Assembly (NCBI GenBank): GCA_900317285.1
Contig: ONGA01000004.1
Location: 20,584 to 84,583 of the forward strand
Length of the DNA: 64,000 nt
Direction of reading: 5' to 3'
Source: an uncultured Bacteroidales bacterium
Lineage (GTDB): Bacteria; Bacteroidota; Bacteroidia; Bacteroidales; P3
Shown one piece after another: positions 1 to 7,862 of this stretch (the first letter of the stretch is position 1; the number at the start of each line of letters is the position of its first letter). The notes beneath the pieces are model-generated. The model saw only the letters and a program-made list of their open reading frames with translations. It was not told the origin of the DNA and ran no database searches. The position numbers were made by a program, and so were the translations under genes.

Positions 1-446
1 GCCACTACGACGATATCATCTACACCGCCCCCGATGGCGAGATGTTTTCCCAACCCATGGCGAACACGCTCTCCCTGGCACAGAACCTCATGGTGCTATG
101 TGGTCACTACAAAGGTGTCGACGAGCGCATACGAGAGCATTTTATCACCCGTGAGATATCCATCGGCGACTATGTCCTCACCGGTGGCGAACTCGCCACG
201 GCAGTCATCTGCGATGCCGTTATCCGTCTCGTTCCCGGCGTTATCGGCGACGAACAATCGGCCCTTGGCGACTCCTTCCAGGACGGTCTCGTCGCACCGC
301 CCGAATACACTCGCCCGCCGGAGTTCCGCGGCTGGCGCGTACCCGACGTGCTCCTCAGCGGCAACCACGCCAAAATCGAACAATGGCGCATGGAGCAAGC
401 CATCGCACGCACCAAGGAGCGCCGCCCCGACCTTCTAAAAAAGTAA
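1..446 (+). CDS. trmD: tRNA (guanine-N1)-methyltransferase TrmD, 5' truncated
   Basis: The reading frame is open from base 3, so the gene starts before the window and only its last 147 codons are seen. TrmD uses S-adenosylmethionine to methylate G37 next to the anticodon of a subset of tRNAs, which prevents frameshifting. The family signatures are present: [11 protein letters not shown] (first visible ATG at 42), which holds the catalytic Asp, and the trefoil-knot SAM site [10 protein letters not shown]. The C-terminal domain ends in an Arg/Lys-rich tail. The gene is followed after 18 bases by a small lipoprotein gene on the same strand. Confidence 0.96.
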   Translation, partial: HYDDIIYTAPDGEMFSQPMANTLSLAQNLMVLCGHYKGVDERIREHFITREISIGDYVLTGGELATAVICDAVIRLVPGVIGDEQSALGDSFQDGLVAPPEYTRPPEFRGWRVPDVLLSGNHAKIEQWRMEQAIARTKERRPDLLKK

Positions 447-464
447 ACACAACAATTCCACGAT

Positions 465-692
465 ATGAAACATATCCTGAAAAAATCGATGCCTCTGCTG
501 CTCATTGCCGCCCTCCTTGCGCTGACGGGTGTGCAAACCTCCTGCAATAGCTCTTCCAAGAGTTCCAACATGGGTGCAGGCATGATGTACGAACGCCACA
601 AAAGCAACCGTGGCACCAAAGTGAAATCCAACATCAAGGTCAAAGGCACCAACAAAGCCAACAGCCACACTACTAGAACCCGCAGCTACTGA
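465..692 (+). CDS. small lipoprotein of unknown function (75 aa)
   Basis: A 75-residue protein with a basic start, a hydrophobic stretch at about residues 9-24 and a lipobox ending at Cys27 (VQTSC followed by N and a Ser run), so it should be lipidated and exported. The mature part is short, basic and rich in Lys, Asn, Ser and Thr, with no recognisable domain and probably disordered. It sits 18 bases after trmD, and its TGA overlaps the manA ATG by one base, so the three genes are probably cotranscribed. Exported small lipoproteins of this kind are common in Bacteroidales, but no function is known to me. Confidence 0.72.
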   Translation: MKHILKKSMPLLLIAALLALTGVQTSCNSSSKSSNMGAGMMYERHKSNRGTKVKSNIKVKGTNKANSHTTRTRSY

Positions 693-1741
693 TGCAGTCC
701 GCTCTCTATCCCCTTAAATTCCTCCCGCTTTACAAAAACGTCATCTGGGGAGGCAACAAACTGAAGCAGTACGGCTTCAACTACGAACCCCTGCCCAATT
801 GCGGCGAACTCTGGGCGCTCTCCTCCGTTGAGGGGCGCGAATCTGTCATCGCCAACGGGTTCCTGGCCGACAATACCCTCAACGAAGCCATCGAAATCTA
901 CATGGGCGACCTTGTGGGCGACAAAGTCTTCAACCGTTTCGGTACCGAATTTCCGCTGCTTTTCAAGATCATCGACGCCGCCAAGGACCTCTCCATCCAG
1001 GTGCATCCCGACGACGACCTGGCGAAGAAGCGCGGCATGCCCTGCGGCAAAACCGAGATGTGGTATGTCATGCAAGCCGACCCGGGAGCACGCCTCATTA
1101 GCGGCTTCCGCCGCGATACCGAGCCCGAGGAGTACCGTGCAGCACTCGCCGCCGGTCATCTCGAAGACCTCCTCCATGCTGAACAGCCCCAGGACGGTGA
1201 TATTTTCTTCATTCCCGCCGGTCGCGTCCATGCACTCGGCAAAGGTCTCATGGTGGCCGAGATTCAGCAAACTTCCGATTGCACCTACCGCATCTACGAC
1301 TACAACCGTCGCGATGCCGACGGCAACCTCCGCCAGCTCCACACCGAAGAGGCTATGGATGCCATCGATTTCTCCGGCATCCGCGGGCACGCCAACACCC
1401 AGTATCAAGCCCGGCGCAACGAATCCACAACCGTTGCCGCCTGTCCCTATTTCACTACACGCCTCATTCCCTTCGACACTCCCATGCGGAAAAACCTCGA
1501 GGAGGTTGACTCCTTCGTGGTCTACATGTGCGTCGAAGGTATCGCCGCAGTCAAAAGCATGGAAACCATCGTGCCCATGCACGTTGGCGAATGCGTCCTC
1601 GTTCCCGCCGCTGCCGACAGTGTCGAGCTCTTCTGCGAGGGTCCCGCCAAACTGCTTGAAGTGACCGTCGACACCGACGGATGGGACGACCCTGCCAAGA
1701 CGGACAATGACTGGGTCGCCCAATTCATCGGCAACAAATAA
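692..1741 (+). CDS. manA: mannose-6-phosphate isomerase, class I
   Basis: This zinc enzyme interconverts mannose-6-phosphate and fructose-6-phosphate and so links mannose catabolism to GDP-mannose supply. The 349-residue length fits the short class I form. The metal-site motif IQVHPDD places Gln103 and His105, the GKTEMWY motif places Glu122, and a second His lies in the IPAGRVHALGKG segment near residue 181. The C-terminal half is the second cupin-like domain. The start codon shares one base with the stop of the upstream lipoprotein gene, which suggests translational coupling. It ends head-on against the minus-strand HMA gene, with only three bases between them. Confidence 0.93.
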   Translation: MQSALYPLKFLPLYKNVIWGGNKLKQYGFNYEPLPNCGELWALSSVEGRESVIANGFLADNTLNEAIEIYMGDLVGDKVFNRFGTEFPLLFKIIDAAKDLSIQVHPDDDLAKKRGMPCGKTEMWYVMQADPGARLISGFRRDTEPEEYRAALAAGHLEDLLHAEQPQDGDIFFIPAGRVHALGKGLMVAEIQQTSDCTYRIYDYNRRDADGNLRQLHTEEAMDAIDFSGIRGHANTQYQARRNESTTVAACPYFTTRLIPFDTPMRKNLEEVDSFVVYMCVEGIAAVKSMETIVPMHVGECVLVPAAADSVELFCEGPAKLLEVTVDTDGWDDPAKTDNDWVAQFIGNK

Positions 1742-1744
1742 TAA

Positions 1745-2059
1745 CTATTTTTTCTTGTCCGAAGACCTCTCCTGAGGTTTATCGGAAACGACCTTGGTGT
1801 CGTATCCAATTTGTTTCATTGCAGACTGAAGGCTCTTGACATCGGTTTTCGTGGCATCGTATGTCACGGTCACGGTCTGATTCTCCACACTGGTCTCTAT
1901 TTTCTTTACGCCTTTCTCGAAGCGGAGGTTTTTCTTGATTTTGTTTTCACAACTCTCGCAGTGCATCTTGGGGGTGGGAGTCATCACCAGCACACGAAGG
2001 TCTTTGGCGCCAGCCATCAGCAGCAGGCTGGACAGGAGGATTAAAAGAGTCTGTTTCAT
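1745..2059 (-). CDS. exported heavy-metal-associated (HMA) domain protein
   Basis: A 104-residue protein with an N-terminal hydrophobic signal (about residues 4-17) followed by an HMA ferredoxin-like fold. The metal loop is KMHCESC, with Cys34 and Cys37 forming the CxxC pair typical of soft-metal sites such as Cu(I) in chaperones and MerP/CopZ proteins. The tail is a charged Ser/Lys stretch. It lies five bases after the TonB-dependent receptor gene and is probably the last gene of that operon, so a role as periplasmic metal carrier or sensor for that transporter is a reasonable inference. The metal cannot be decided from sequence. Confidence 0.83.
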   Translation of the reverse strand: MKQTLLILLSSLLLMAGAKDLRVLVMTPTPKMHCESCENKIKKNLRFEKGVKKIETSVENQTVTVTYDATKTDVKSLQSAMKQIGYDTKVVSDKPQERSSDKKK

Positions 2060-2063
2060 AAAA

Positions 2064-4034
2064 TTAAATGTTTAATCTGATTCCCGCATAGCCCATGATG
2101 CCGTGCACAGGTCCCCAAACGAGGGTGGGGTCGAAGGTGGAAGACCAGGGATTGGCGGCATTGACCACGGGGTTGGATTGACGGTAATTGGTGAGGTTTT
2201 CTCCACCCACATAAACCGAGAAATAGCGGAATTCGCGGGTCACCTGCAGGTTGAGCTGCAGATAGGCGGGAAACTCCTCGCCGGTGACCAGCACATTGTT
2301 TTCGTCAAGGTAGTCGGGGATACGTCCACCACCGTTGAGCTGCAGGGTGAGATCCACCTGCCAGATGGACAGCATGGGTTTCCAGCTGAGGGTGACAAGC
2401 CCCTTGTAGCGGCTCTGCAAGGGTTTCTCCATCATCCGTCCGCCGTAGGTGCACATCACACGGTTGTAGCGGAATGCCGCCAGGAAGTTGAGGTCTTCGG
2501 TGAGGTCGTAGTTGGCATCCACCTGGAGGGTGTGCGAGTAGGAACGGCCGTCCAGGTTGTCGATGCGGATCTTTGTGGGGTCACTGTCGTAATCCACCAC
2601 GGCCTGGTTGATGAAGTCGGTATAATAGTACTCGGCGTTGACGGTGAGCGTACGCTCCTTGACGGGAATGTAGAAGCACAGGCTGGCTCCCGAGTTCCAA
2701 GCCTCTTCCTGCTTCAGGTCTCCCACCACAAGGGTGCGCCCCGAGGTGAGGAGATAGTGGTTTTCGGCAACGGCATGCGGAGTGCGGTAGCCTTTGCCGG
2801 TGGAGGCACGGAGCGTCATCCAGTCGGCCGGCACCCACTTCACATGCAGGCGAGGAGTAAGGTAGCTGCGGTCGTAGAGCGAGCTGTGGTCGGCCCTCAA
2901 ACCCGCCATCAGCGTGAGTTTGTAGGTGGGCTTGTAGGTGTACTGAGCAAAGATTCCCGGCGTGTATTCGGTTCGAGTCTCAGCGGTCGGACCCAGGAGT
3001 TTCTCATCCAACTGGTCGGCATTGAGACTCAACCCTGTGGAGAGATTATGGATGTCGTTGAAGTTATGCTCCAGCACCAATTGGGAGTTGAGGCTCTGCT
3101 GCCGGTCGCTGTAGCTCTTCAAGCCGAACGTGCCATCGAGATTGTAGAGGCTCCCGGTGGCGAGCAGGGCGAGGTTGGTGTTGTGGTCGCGGTTGAGCAG
3201 GAAAGCATGCTTCATGTAGCCGTCGAGGCGGTTCGCCTCAATAAGCACACGGTAGGGGGTGGCGCTGAAATCCTTCATCTGTCCTCCCTCGCGGTTCTCA
3301 TGCAGATAGCCGAATCCGGCATGCATGATGTAGTGCCCTTTCTGGTATTTCCAACGGTTCTGCAGGTGCAGCTGTTCCACCGCCGGCGAGTCGTGCCAGC
3401 CGTCGCCGTCCTCGTCCATGTGCATGAAATCCTTCTCATAGTGCGCCAGCACCTCCGTGCTGAGATGGTGGTTCAAGTGCACGTTACCCATCACGTTGGC
3501 TTCGCCCTTGAGGCGGCTGTCGCCATAAATATTGACCTGCAAGGCGGGATTATCCTCGGGCTTGAGGTACTCCACATTGATTTGACCGGTAATGCTCCGG
3601 GGACCGTTCTTGACGCTCGAGGCGCCCTTGCTAACGGAGATGCTTTTCATCCACGCCCCCGGCACATAGCCAAGCGAGTAGGGCATGGCGGCACCGAGGG
3701 TGACGGGCAGGTTTTCGAGGAGCATCTGCACATACTGGCCGCTGAGGCCCAGCAGCTTGATTTGCCGGGCGCCCACAGCGGCATCGTTGTAGTTCACATC
3801 CACCGAAGGGTTGGTGATGAAACTCTCTCCCAGGTTGCAGCAGGCGGCACGGAAAAGCTCGTCCTGGCCTATGGCGTTGCCGTTCTCGGCGCCACCGAGG
3901 CGTGACAGGCCCTCGGCTTTGCGCTGCTGGATGGAGACCTCTTCCAGCGTGCGGCTGCGTGTACTGTCGGTCTGTGCACCGACACTTGCGGCTACCAGCA
4001 CCAAAAGGCTGGCAGCAATGAATCTTTTAATCAT
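2064..4034 (-). CDS. TonB-dependent outer-membrane receptor, probably for a metal ligand
   Basis: A 656-residue receptor with a signal peptide ending near residue 20 (SVGAQ). The plug domain follows at about residues 45-155, including the GARQIKLLGLSGQYVQ segment, and then a 22-strand-type barrel that ends in an aromatic strand (MGYAGIRLNI). It has no N-terminal carboxypeptidase-like repeat and no neighbouring SusD, so it is not a polysaccharide-utilisation receptor. An acidic His/Met loop (HMDEDGDGW) lies near residue 205. Its neighbours, a Cys-rich exported protein and a CxxC HMA protein, point to metal transport. The substrate is inferred, not shown. Confidence 0.9.
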   Translation of the reverse strand: MIKRFIAASLLVLVAASVGAQTDSTRSRTLEEVSIQQRKAEGLSRLGGAENGNAIGQDELFRAACCNLGESFITNPSVDVNYNDAAVGARQIKLLGLSGQYVQMLLENLPVTLGAAMPYSLGYVPGAWMKSISVSKGASSVKNGPRSITGQINVEYLKPEDNPALQVNIYGDSRLKGEANVMGNVHLNHHLSTEVLAHYEKDFMHMDEDGDGWHDSPAVEQLHLQNRWKYQKGHYIMHAGFGYLHENREGGQMKDFSATPYRVLIEANRLDGYMKHAFLLNRDHNTNLALLATGSLYNLDGTFGLKSYSDRQQSLNSQLVLEHNFNDIHNLSTGLSLNADQLDEKLLGPTAETRTEYTPGIFAQYTYKPTYKLTLMAGLRADHSSLYDRSYLTPRLHVKWVPADWMTLRASTGKGYRTPHAVAENHYLLTSGRTLVVGDLKQEEAWNSGASLCFYIPVKERTLTVNAEYYYTDFINQAVVDYDSDPTKIRIDNLDGRSYSHTLQVDANYDLTEDLNFLAAFRYNRVMCTYGGRMMEKPLQSRYKGLVTLSWKPMLSIWQVDLTLQLNGGGRIPDYLDENNVLVTGEEFPAYLQLNLQVTREFRYFSVYVGGENLTNYRQSNPVVNAANPWSSTFDPTLVWGPVHGIMGYAGIRLNI

Positions 4035-4071
4035 GGATTAGATTGTTTGATTGTTATACCTATTAGTCCTG

Positions 4072-4098
4072 CAGGTCCTGACAGTCTTTTTGGACCTG
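4072..4098. repeat. short inverted repeat between the Cys-rich gene and the TonB receptor gene
   Basis: CAGGTCC at 4072-4078 and GGACCTG at 4092-4098 are exact reverse complements separated by 13 bases. They lie in the 85-base gap between two genes of one apparent operon, so the hairpin could process or attenuate the transcript. Only seven base pairs are perfect, so this may be chance. Confidence 0.3.
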
Positions 4099-4119
4099 CC
4101 AGTCTGATGAGGCAAGCAA

Positions 4120-4479
4120 TCAAACCCTCAGCACGGCAACCGTCTGCGCCGTTCCCCCCGGAGGGGCCAGGGCAGAACCACAGTAACCATGGTCGCCATA
4201 GTCACCGTAAACAGTTGGAACCGTCGGCGGGAACACCGGAAAGAGCACCGGCTGCACCGGCATGTCGAGACTGGCGGTTGCCGTCGGAAGGTAGTCTGAC
4301 AGCTGCATGGACTTCACCGTCATGCAGCCGTTTTCCCCCGGACAACAGTCCTTGTCGACATGCATCGTCAACACTACCCGTCCCGTGCACGAGCATTTCT
4401 CCACCGACAGCCCAGCAACGCTGAAAAGCATCAGTGTCAGCACGATAGACGATATCAATATGTTGGCGAACCGCTTCAT
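4120..4479 (-). CDS. Cys-rich exported protein, possibly of the HYC_CC_PP type
   Basis: A 119-residue protein with an N-terminal hydrophobic segment (about residues 5-24). The mature part carries paired and clustered cysteines (KCSC, DCCPGENGC, GYC) and a proline-rich stretch (FPVFPPTVP). Bacteroidota often place a small Cys/Pro-rich exported protein of this layout (the HYC_CC_PP group) beside a TonB receptor and an HMA protein; I assign that family only tentatively. It is the first gene of the minus-strand run 4479-1745. Clustered cysteines would suit metal binding. The -7 box at 4488-4495 lies only about ten bases before the start codon. Confidence 0.65.
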   Translation of the reverse strand: MKRFANILISSIVLTLMLFSVAGLSVEKCSCTGRVVLTMHVDKDCCPGENGCMTVKSMQLSDYLPTATASLDMPVQPVLFPVFPPTVPTVYGDYGDHGYCGSALAPPGGTAQTVAVLRV

Positions 4480-4487
4480 TCCGGTTG

Positions 4488-4495
4488 CAAAAATA
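4488..4495 (-). promoter_or_regulatory. -7 promoter box (TATTTTTG) for the metal-receptor operon
   Basis: On the minus strand this reads TATTTTTG followed by C, matching the Bacteroidota TAnnTTTG -7 consensus. No good TTTG -33 box is seen at the right distance. The leader before the start codon at 4479 would be very short. Confidence 0.45.
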
Positions 4496-4697
4496 CAACT
4501 TTTTCCAGGAGTTAACGCAGCCGACAGAAGTTAAAAGTAGTTAAAGGGCAAATGAATCAGAAAAATCTTTGTACCTTTGCAAGTGCAAAACGAGGAGAAG
4601 ATCCCATACGAAAATCGAAATAGAGACTGATTATCAGATAGATAATTATTAGCACCACTGATTTTCAAAACAATACATCGCTTTAATTCACAGAAAA

Positions 4698-4820
4698 CTA
4701 TGTTCGGTAGGTCTATACTAGGTCTATGGTACCTCTATTGTAACTCTATGGTAGGTCTATGGATGATAGTATGTCGCTCCTATGTCGCTACCTAGTTTGA
4801 CCTATGCAATAGTTTAGTCT
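4698..4820. repeat. intergenic array of TCTATGG/TCCTATG-like words
   Basis: The 334-base space from 4480 to 4813 holds no gene. Its last 120 bases are a loose array of seven or more short words of the form TCTATGG, TCTATAC, CTCTATG and CTCCTATG, which ends beside the stop codon of the OmpA-family gene. The words resemble the CTCCTAT units of the better copies at 17549, 31287 and 54719, so I treat this as a diverged relative. Spacing is irregular, so it is not a CRISPR array. The first half of the gap shows only AT-rich sequence and the promoter at 4488. Confidence 0.5.
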
Positions 4821-6403
4821 ATGGGATTGCTCTTGAGCGGGACGAGAGTGGTGCGGCGGTTGAGGGCGCGACCCTCGGGGGTGTCGTTGGTGGCAACGGG
4901 GCGGCTCTCACCGTAGCCGCGGTAGGTGAGGCGGCTGGCGTCGACACCGCGAAGGATGAGGTAGTCGTAGACCGCCTTGGCGCGGCGCTCGCTGAGGGCA
5001 AGGTTGTCCTCGTCGTTGCCCACGGCATCGGTGTGGCCGCCCACCTCGAGACGCAGGTGGGGATGGCGCTTGAGGGCTTCGGCAAGGCGCTCGAGTTCGG
5101 CGAGGGAGGTCTCGACGAGGGTTGCCTTGGCTGTCTCGAAGAAGATGTTGCGCAGGGTGACGGTGTCGCCGAGGGTGAGCAGGTTCTCGGCCTGGATGAC
5201 GGGGTCAATGAAGGTGATGCGCTCGGGGCGCACGGGTGCGGGCATAACGAAGGAATATAGGTCCTGCTTGCCGTAGCCGCCATAGCGGTCGGAAGAGAAG
5301 ATGGCCGTGCGCCCGTCGGGGGCGACAATGAGGTTGTTCTCCTCGCCGGAGGTGTTGATGGGGTAGCCGAGGTTCTTGATGTCGCCCCAGGCGGTATCCC
5401 CCACCCTTTTGGCGCGGTAGAGGTCCATGCCACCCATGCCGAGGTGGCCGTCGGAGGCGAAGTAGAGGGTCTTGTCATCGAAATGGATATAAGGAGCGGT
5501 CTCGTTGCCCTTGGTGTTGACAGAGGGGCCGAGGTTTTTCGGCTCGCTCCAGCGCCCTTCCTCGAGGGTGCAGCACCAGATGTCGGTGCCGCCGTAGCCG
5601 CCGGGGCGGTTGGAGGCGAAATAGAGGGTGTAGCCGTCGATGGAGAGCGAAGGGAAGGATTCCCAGTAGACGGAGTTGAGGGGTGCGCCTAGATTGCGTG
5701 GCTGCCCCCAGCGGCCACCGTGGCGAACACTCATGTAGATGTCGCATCCGGTGGGCTCGTTGTGGCGGTTGCAGGCGGTGAAGATGACCACGCGACCGTC
5801 GTGGGAGATGGTCTGGGCGCCCTCGTTGCCGTTGCTGTTGAGGGGCTCGGGCATGCGGTGTGCCGGTCCCCAGTTGAGTTCCATGGTGTCGTAGTCGGAG
5901 TAGTAGAAGTCCTCTTCCATGGGATAGCCCCTGACGGTGGTGGACTTGCGGGGAAAGCGGCGCGTGAAGACGAGCATGCGGTAGTCGGCTGTGAGCGCGG
6001 GGAGGTATTCGTCATCCTCGGTATTGATGTTGGGACCGAGGTTGATGGGGCGGAAGGGCACGGGGTTTTCGACGGCATGCTGGCGGAAGTCGGCGGTGCG
6101 GATACCGGCGCGTGCTTCCTGCTGCCAACGGGTGCTTTTGGGATGGAGGTCGAGGCACTGCTGGTAGCAATCGCGGGCGGCGGCGTATTGCTCGAGGGCC
6201 AGATGCTGGTTGCCCAACACAAGCCACGCTTCGGCATAGCCGGGATCGATGTCGAGGGCGCGGCGGAGCAGCTTGACAGCTTCCTCATATTGTCCCACGA
6301 TGCCTTTCTCCACAGCCTGCTCGAACAGCGGTTCGCTTTTCTTGTTCTGCCCCACGGCCGCCAACGGCAGCAGGAGGAGCAGCGTCCATATCATCCTTTT
6401 CAT
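4814..6403 (-). CDS. TPR / PD40 beta-propeller / OmpA-family envelope protein
   Basis: The domain order is signal peptide (residues 1-18), TPR repeats (about 25-110), a PD40/WD40-like beta-propeller with repeated xxASDGHxG and FSSDRxGGYGxxD blades (about 140-390), then an OmpA C-terminal peptidoglycan-binding domain (about 415-529) with GGHTDAVGNDEDN and LSERRAKAVYDYL. This order resembles PorE of the type IX secretion apparatus, which tethers that machine to peptidoglycan. PorE is a lipoprotein and carries a carboxypeptidase-regulatory domain; I see no lipobox and no clear domain of that kind here. I start it at 6403 (MKRMIW) because the next upstream ATG lies inside a perfect palindrome. 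Length 529 residues. Confidence 0.86.
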   Translation of the reverse strand: MKRMIWTLLLLLPLAAVGQNKKSEPLFEQAVEKGIVGQYEEAVKLLRRALDIDPGYAEAWLVLGNQHLALEQYAAARDCYQQCLDLHPKSTRWQQEARAGIRTADFRQHAVENPVPFRPINLGPNINTEDDEYLPALTADYRMLVFTRRFPRKSTTVRGYPMEEDFYYSDYDTMELNWGPAHRMPEPLNSNGNEGAQTISHDGRVVIFTACNRHNEPTGCDIYMSVRHGGRWGQPRNLGAPLNSVYWESFPSLSIDGYTLYFASNRPGGYGGTDIWCCTLEEGRWSEPKNLGPSVNTKGNETAPYIHFDDKTLYFASDGHLGMGGMDLYRAKRVGDTAWGDIKNLGYPINTSGEENNLIVAPDGRTAIFSSDRYGGYGKQDLYSFVMPAPVRPERITFIDPVIQAENLLTLGDTVTLRNIFFETAKATLVETSLAELERLAEALKRHPHLRLEVGGHTDAVGNDEDNLALSERRAKAVYDYLILRGVDASRLTYRGYGESRPVATNDTPEGRALNRRTTLVPLKSNPID

Positions 6404-6417
6404 ACCCCTATAACGGA

Positions 6418-6447
6418 GAAGCGCCACGCAATATTGCGTGGCGCTTC
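6418..6447. terminator. perfect 30-base palindrome between ackA and the OmpA-family gene
   Basis: Positions 6418-6432 and 6433-6447 are exact reverse complements (arm GAAGCGCCACGCAAT) with no spacer, which gives an 11-base stem if four bases form the loop. It lies between the ackA stop at 6475 and the downstream start at 6403 on the minus strand, so intrinsic termination or mRNA 3'-end protection is likely. There is no T run after it on the minus strand. Confidence 0.6.
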
Positions 6448-6474
6448 GTTATTATGAATCGAAACAGGGACTCG

Positions 6475-7674
6475 TTACTTGGTGACGAGCTTGTAGGTGT
6501 CGCTGGCGATGACGAACTCCTCGTCGGTGGTAACAACGACCACAGCGACCTTCGAGTCGGGCGTGGAGAGGATGACGTCCTCGCCCATCACGCCGTCGTT
6601 CTTGCTGAAGTCAACCTTGATGCCGAAGAAGTCCATATCCTCGAGGATAGGACGGCGCATGAACCAGGCGTTCTCGCCGATGCCACCTGTGAAGAGCAGC
6701 AGGTCGCAGCCGTTCATGGCAGCCATATAGGCACCGATGTATTTCTTCACGCGGTAGGCGAACATATCGAAAGCGTAGGTGGCACGCTCGTCGCCTGCAT
6801 CGCGGCCGGCACGCACGTCGCGCATATCCTGCTTGTCACCGCTGACACCCAGCAGACCGCTCTTCTTGTTGAGGATGGTGGAGGCCTGCTTGGTGGTGAG
6901 GTTCTCTTTGTCCATCAGGTAAAGGAGGGCGCCAGAGTCGAGGTCACCGCAACGCGAGCCCATGAGGAGTCCCTCCACAGGGGTCATACCTAACGAAGTG
7001 TCCACGCTGCGCCCATGGTCGACGGCGGTGATGGAAGCGCCACTGCCCAGATGGCAGGAGATAATCTTGAGGTCTTTCCAGTCCTTGCCGATGAGCTTGG
7101 CAGCCTTCTCGGCGACGAAACCGTGGCTGGTGCCGTGGAATCCGTAACGGCGGATGCGGTATTTCTCGTAATATTCGTAGGGGAGACCATAGAGGTAGGC
7201 CTTGGGGGGCATGGTGTGGTGGAAGGCGGTGTCGAAGACGGCCACCTGCGGCACCTCGGGCAGCACCTCTTTGATGGCGTTGATACCGGCCAAGTTGCCG
7301 GGGAGATGCAGCGGGAACACATCGATGAATTCCTCCATCTTCTTGACAACCTTGTCGTCGATAATGCAGCTCTCGGTAAACTCCTCGCCGCCGAAGACAA
7401 TGCGGTTACCCACAGCACCAATCTCCTTCAAATCCTTGATGACACCAATTTCGGGATCCACCATGGCTTTGAGCACGATGCCCACACCGGCGGTGTGGTT
7501 GGGGATGGGGAGCTGCTCGTAGTGCTTCTGGCCGTTCCACTTGTGGGTGAACTCACCCATTTCCAGGCCGATACGCTCCAGCACACCCTTGGCCATCACG
7601 TTGCCATTGTTTGCCATGTCGATGAGCTGATACTTGATCGATGAACTTCCGCAGTTTAAAACTAAGATCTTCAT
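6475..7674 (-). CDS. ackA: acetate kinase
   Basis: This cytosolic enzyme interconverts acetyl phosphate plus ADP and acetate plus ATP, the energy-yielding last step of acetate fermentation. At 399 residues it has the normal length. It shows the ASKHA phosphate-1 motif NCGSSSIKYQL at residues 7-17, the conserved HGTSHGF segment, HLGSGAS, and the C-terminal FTGGIGENAWFMR. Phosphotransacetylase (pta) is usually adjacent in other Bacteroidota but is not beside it here. The gene has its own -7 box at 7734-7741 and is followed by a 30-base palindrome, so it appears monocistronic. Confidence 0.97.
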   Translation of the reverse strand: MKILVLNCGSSSIKYQLIDMANNGNVMAKGVLERIGLEMGEFTHKWNGQKHYEQLPIPNHTAGVGIVLKAMVDPEIGVIKDLKEIGAVGNRIVFGGEEFTESCIIDDKVVKKMEEFIDVFPLHLPGNLAGINAIKEVLPEVPQVAVFDTAFHHTMPPKAYLYGLPYEYYEKYRIRRYGFHGTSHGFVAEKAAKLIGKDWKDLKIISCHLGSGASITAVDHGRSVDTSLGMTPVEGLLMGSRCGDLDSGALLYLMDKENLTTKQASTILNKKSGLLGVSGDKQDMRDVRAGRDAGDERATYAFDMFAYRVKKYIGAYMAAMNGCDLLLFTGGIGENAWFMRRPILEDMDFFGIKVDFSKNDGVMGEDVILSTPDSKVAVVVVTTDEEFVIASDTYKLVTK

Positions 7675-7733
7675 TTTATGTAATTGTTTGATTTTTATAT
7701 TATTTATAATATTTCCTTATGTTTATCAACTGC

Positions 7734-7741
7734 CAAAGATA
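7734..7741 (-). promoter_or_regulatory. -7 box (TATCTTTG) for ackA
   Basis: Minus-strand TATCTTTG matches the Bacteroidota -7 consensus and would give an AT-rich leader of about 55 bases before the ackA ATG. A clear TTTG -33 box is not seen, only TTTC-like sequence. Confidence 0.5.
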
Positions 7742-7811
7742 CAAAAAAAAATTGAAAGTTGAGATTTTTTAACAGTTCGGAGGGGGATTTGGAGGGAGGC
7801 GAAGGAAGCAA

Positions 7812-7842
7812 CGAGGGGCGGCGCCTGTGGCGCCGCCCCTCG
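7812..7842 (-). terminator. hairpin after the Ser/Arg-repeat gene
   Basis: A 14-base perfect stem (7812-7825 with 7829-7842) with a three-base loop, 20 bases beyond the stop of the minus-strand gene at 7863. It is very GC-rich, with no strong T run. Probable transcription terminator. Confidence 0.7.
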
Positions 7843-7862
7843 GGGATGTAGTCTTTCGATTG

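Noticed and set aside
2103-3905. Plus-strand frame opposite the TonB receptor
   Set aside because: The receptor on the minus strand is complete with signal peptide and barrel; the opposite frame shows no domain.
4698-4820. CRISPR array
   Set aside because: The words are only 7-9 bases long and irregularly spaced, with no constant repeat-spacer length and no cas genes nearby.
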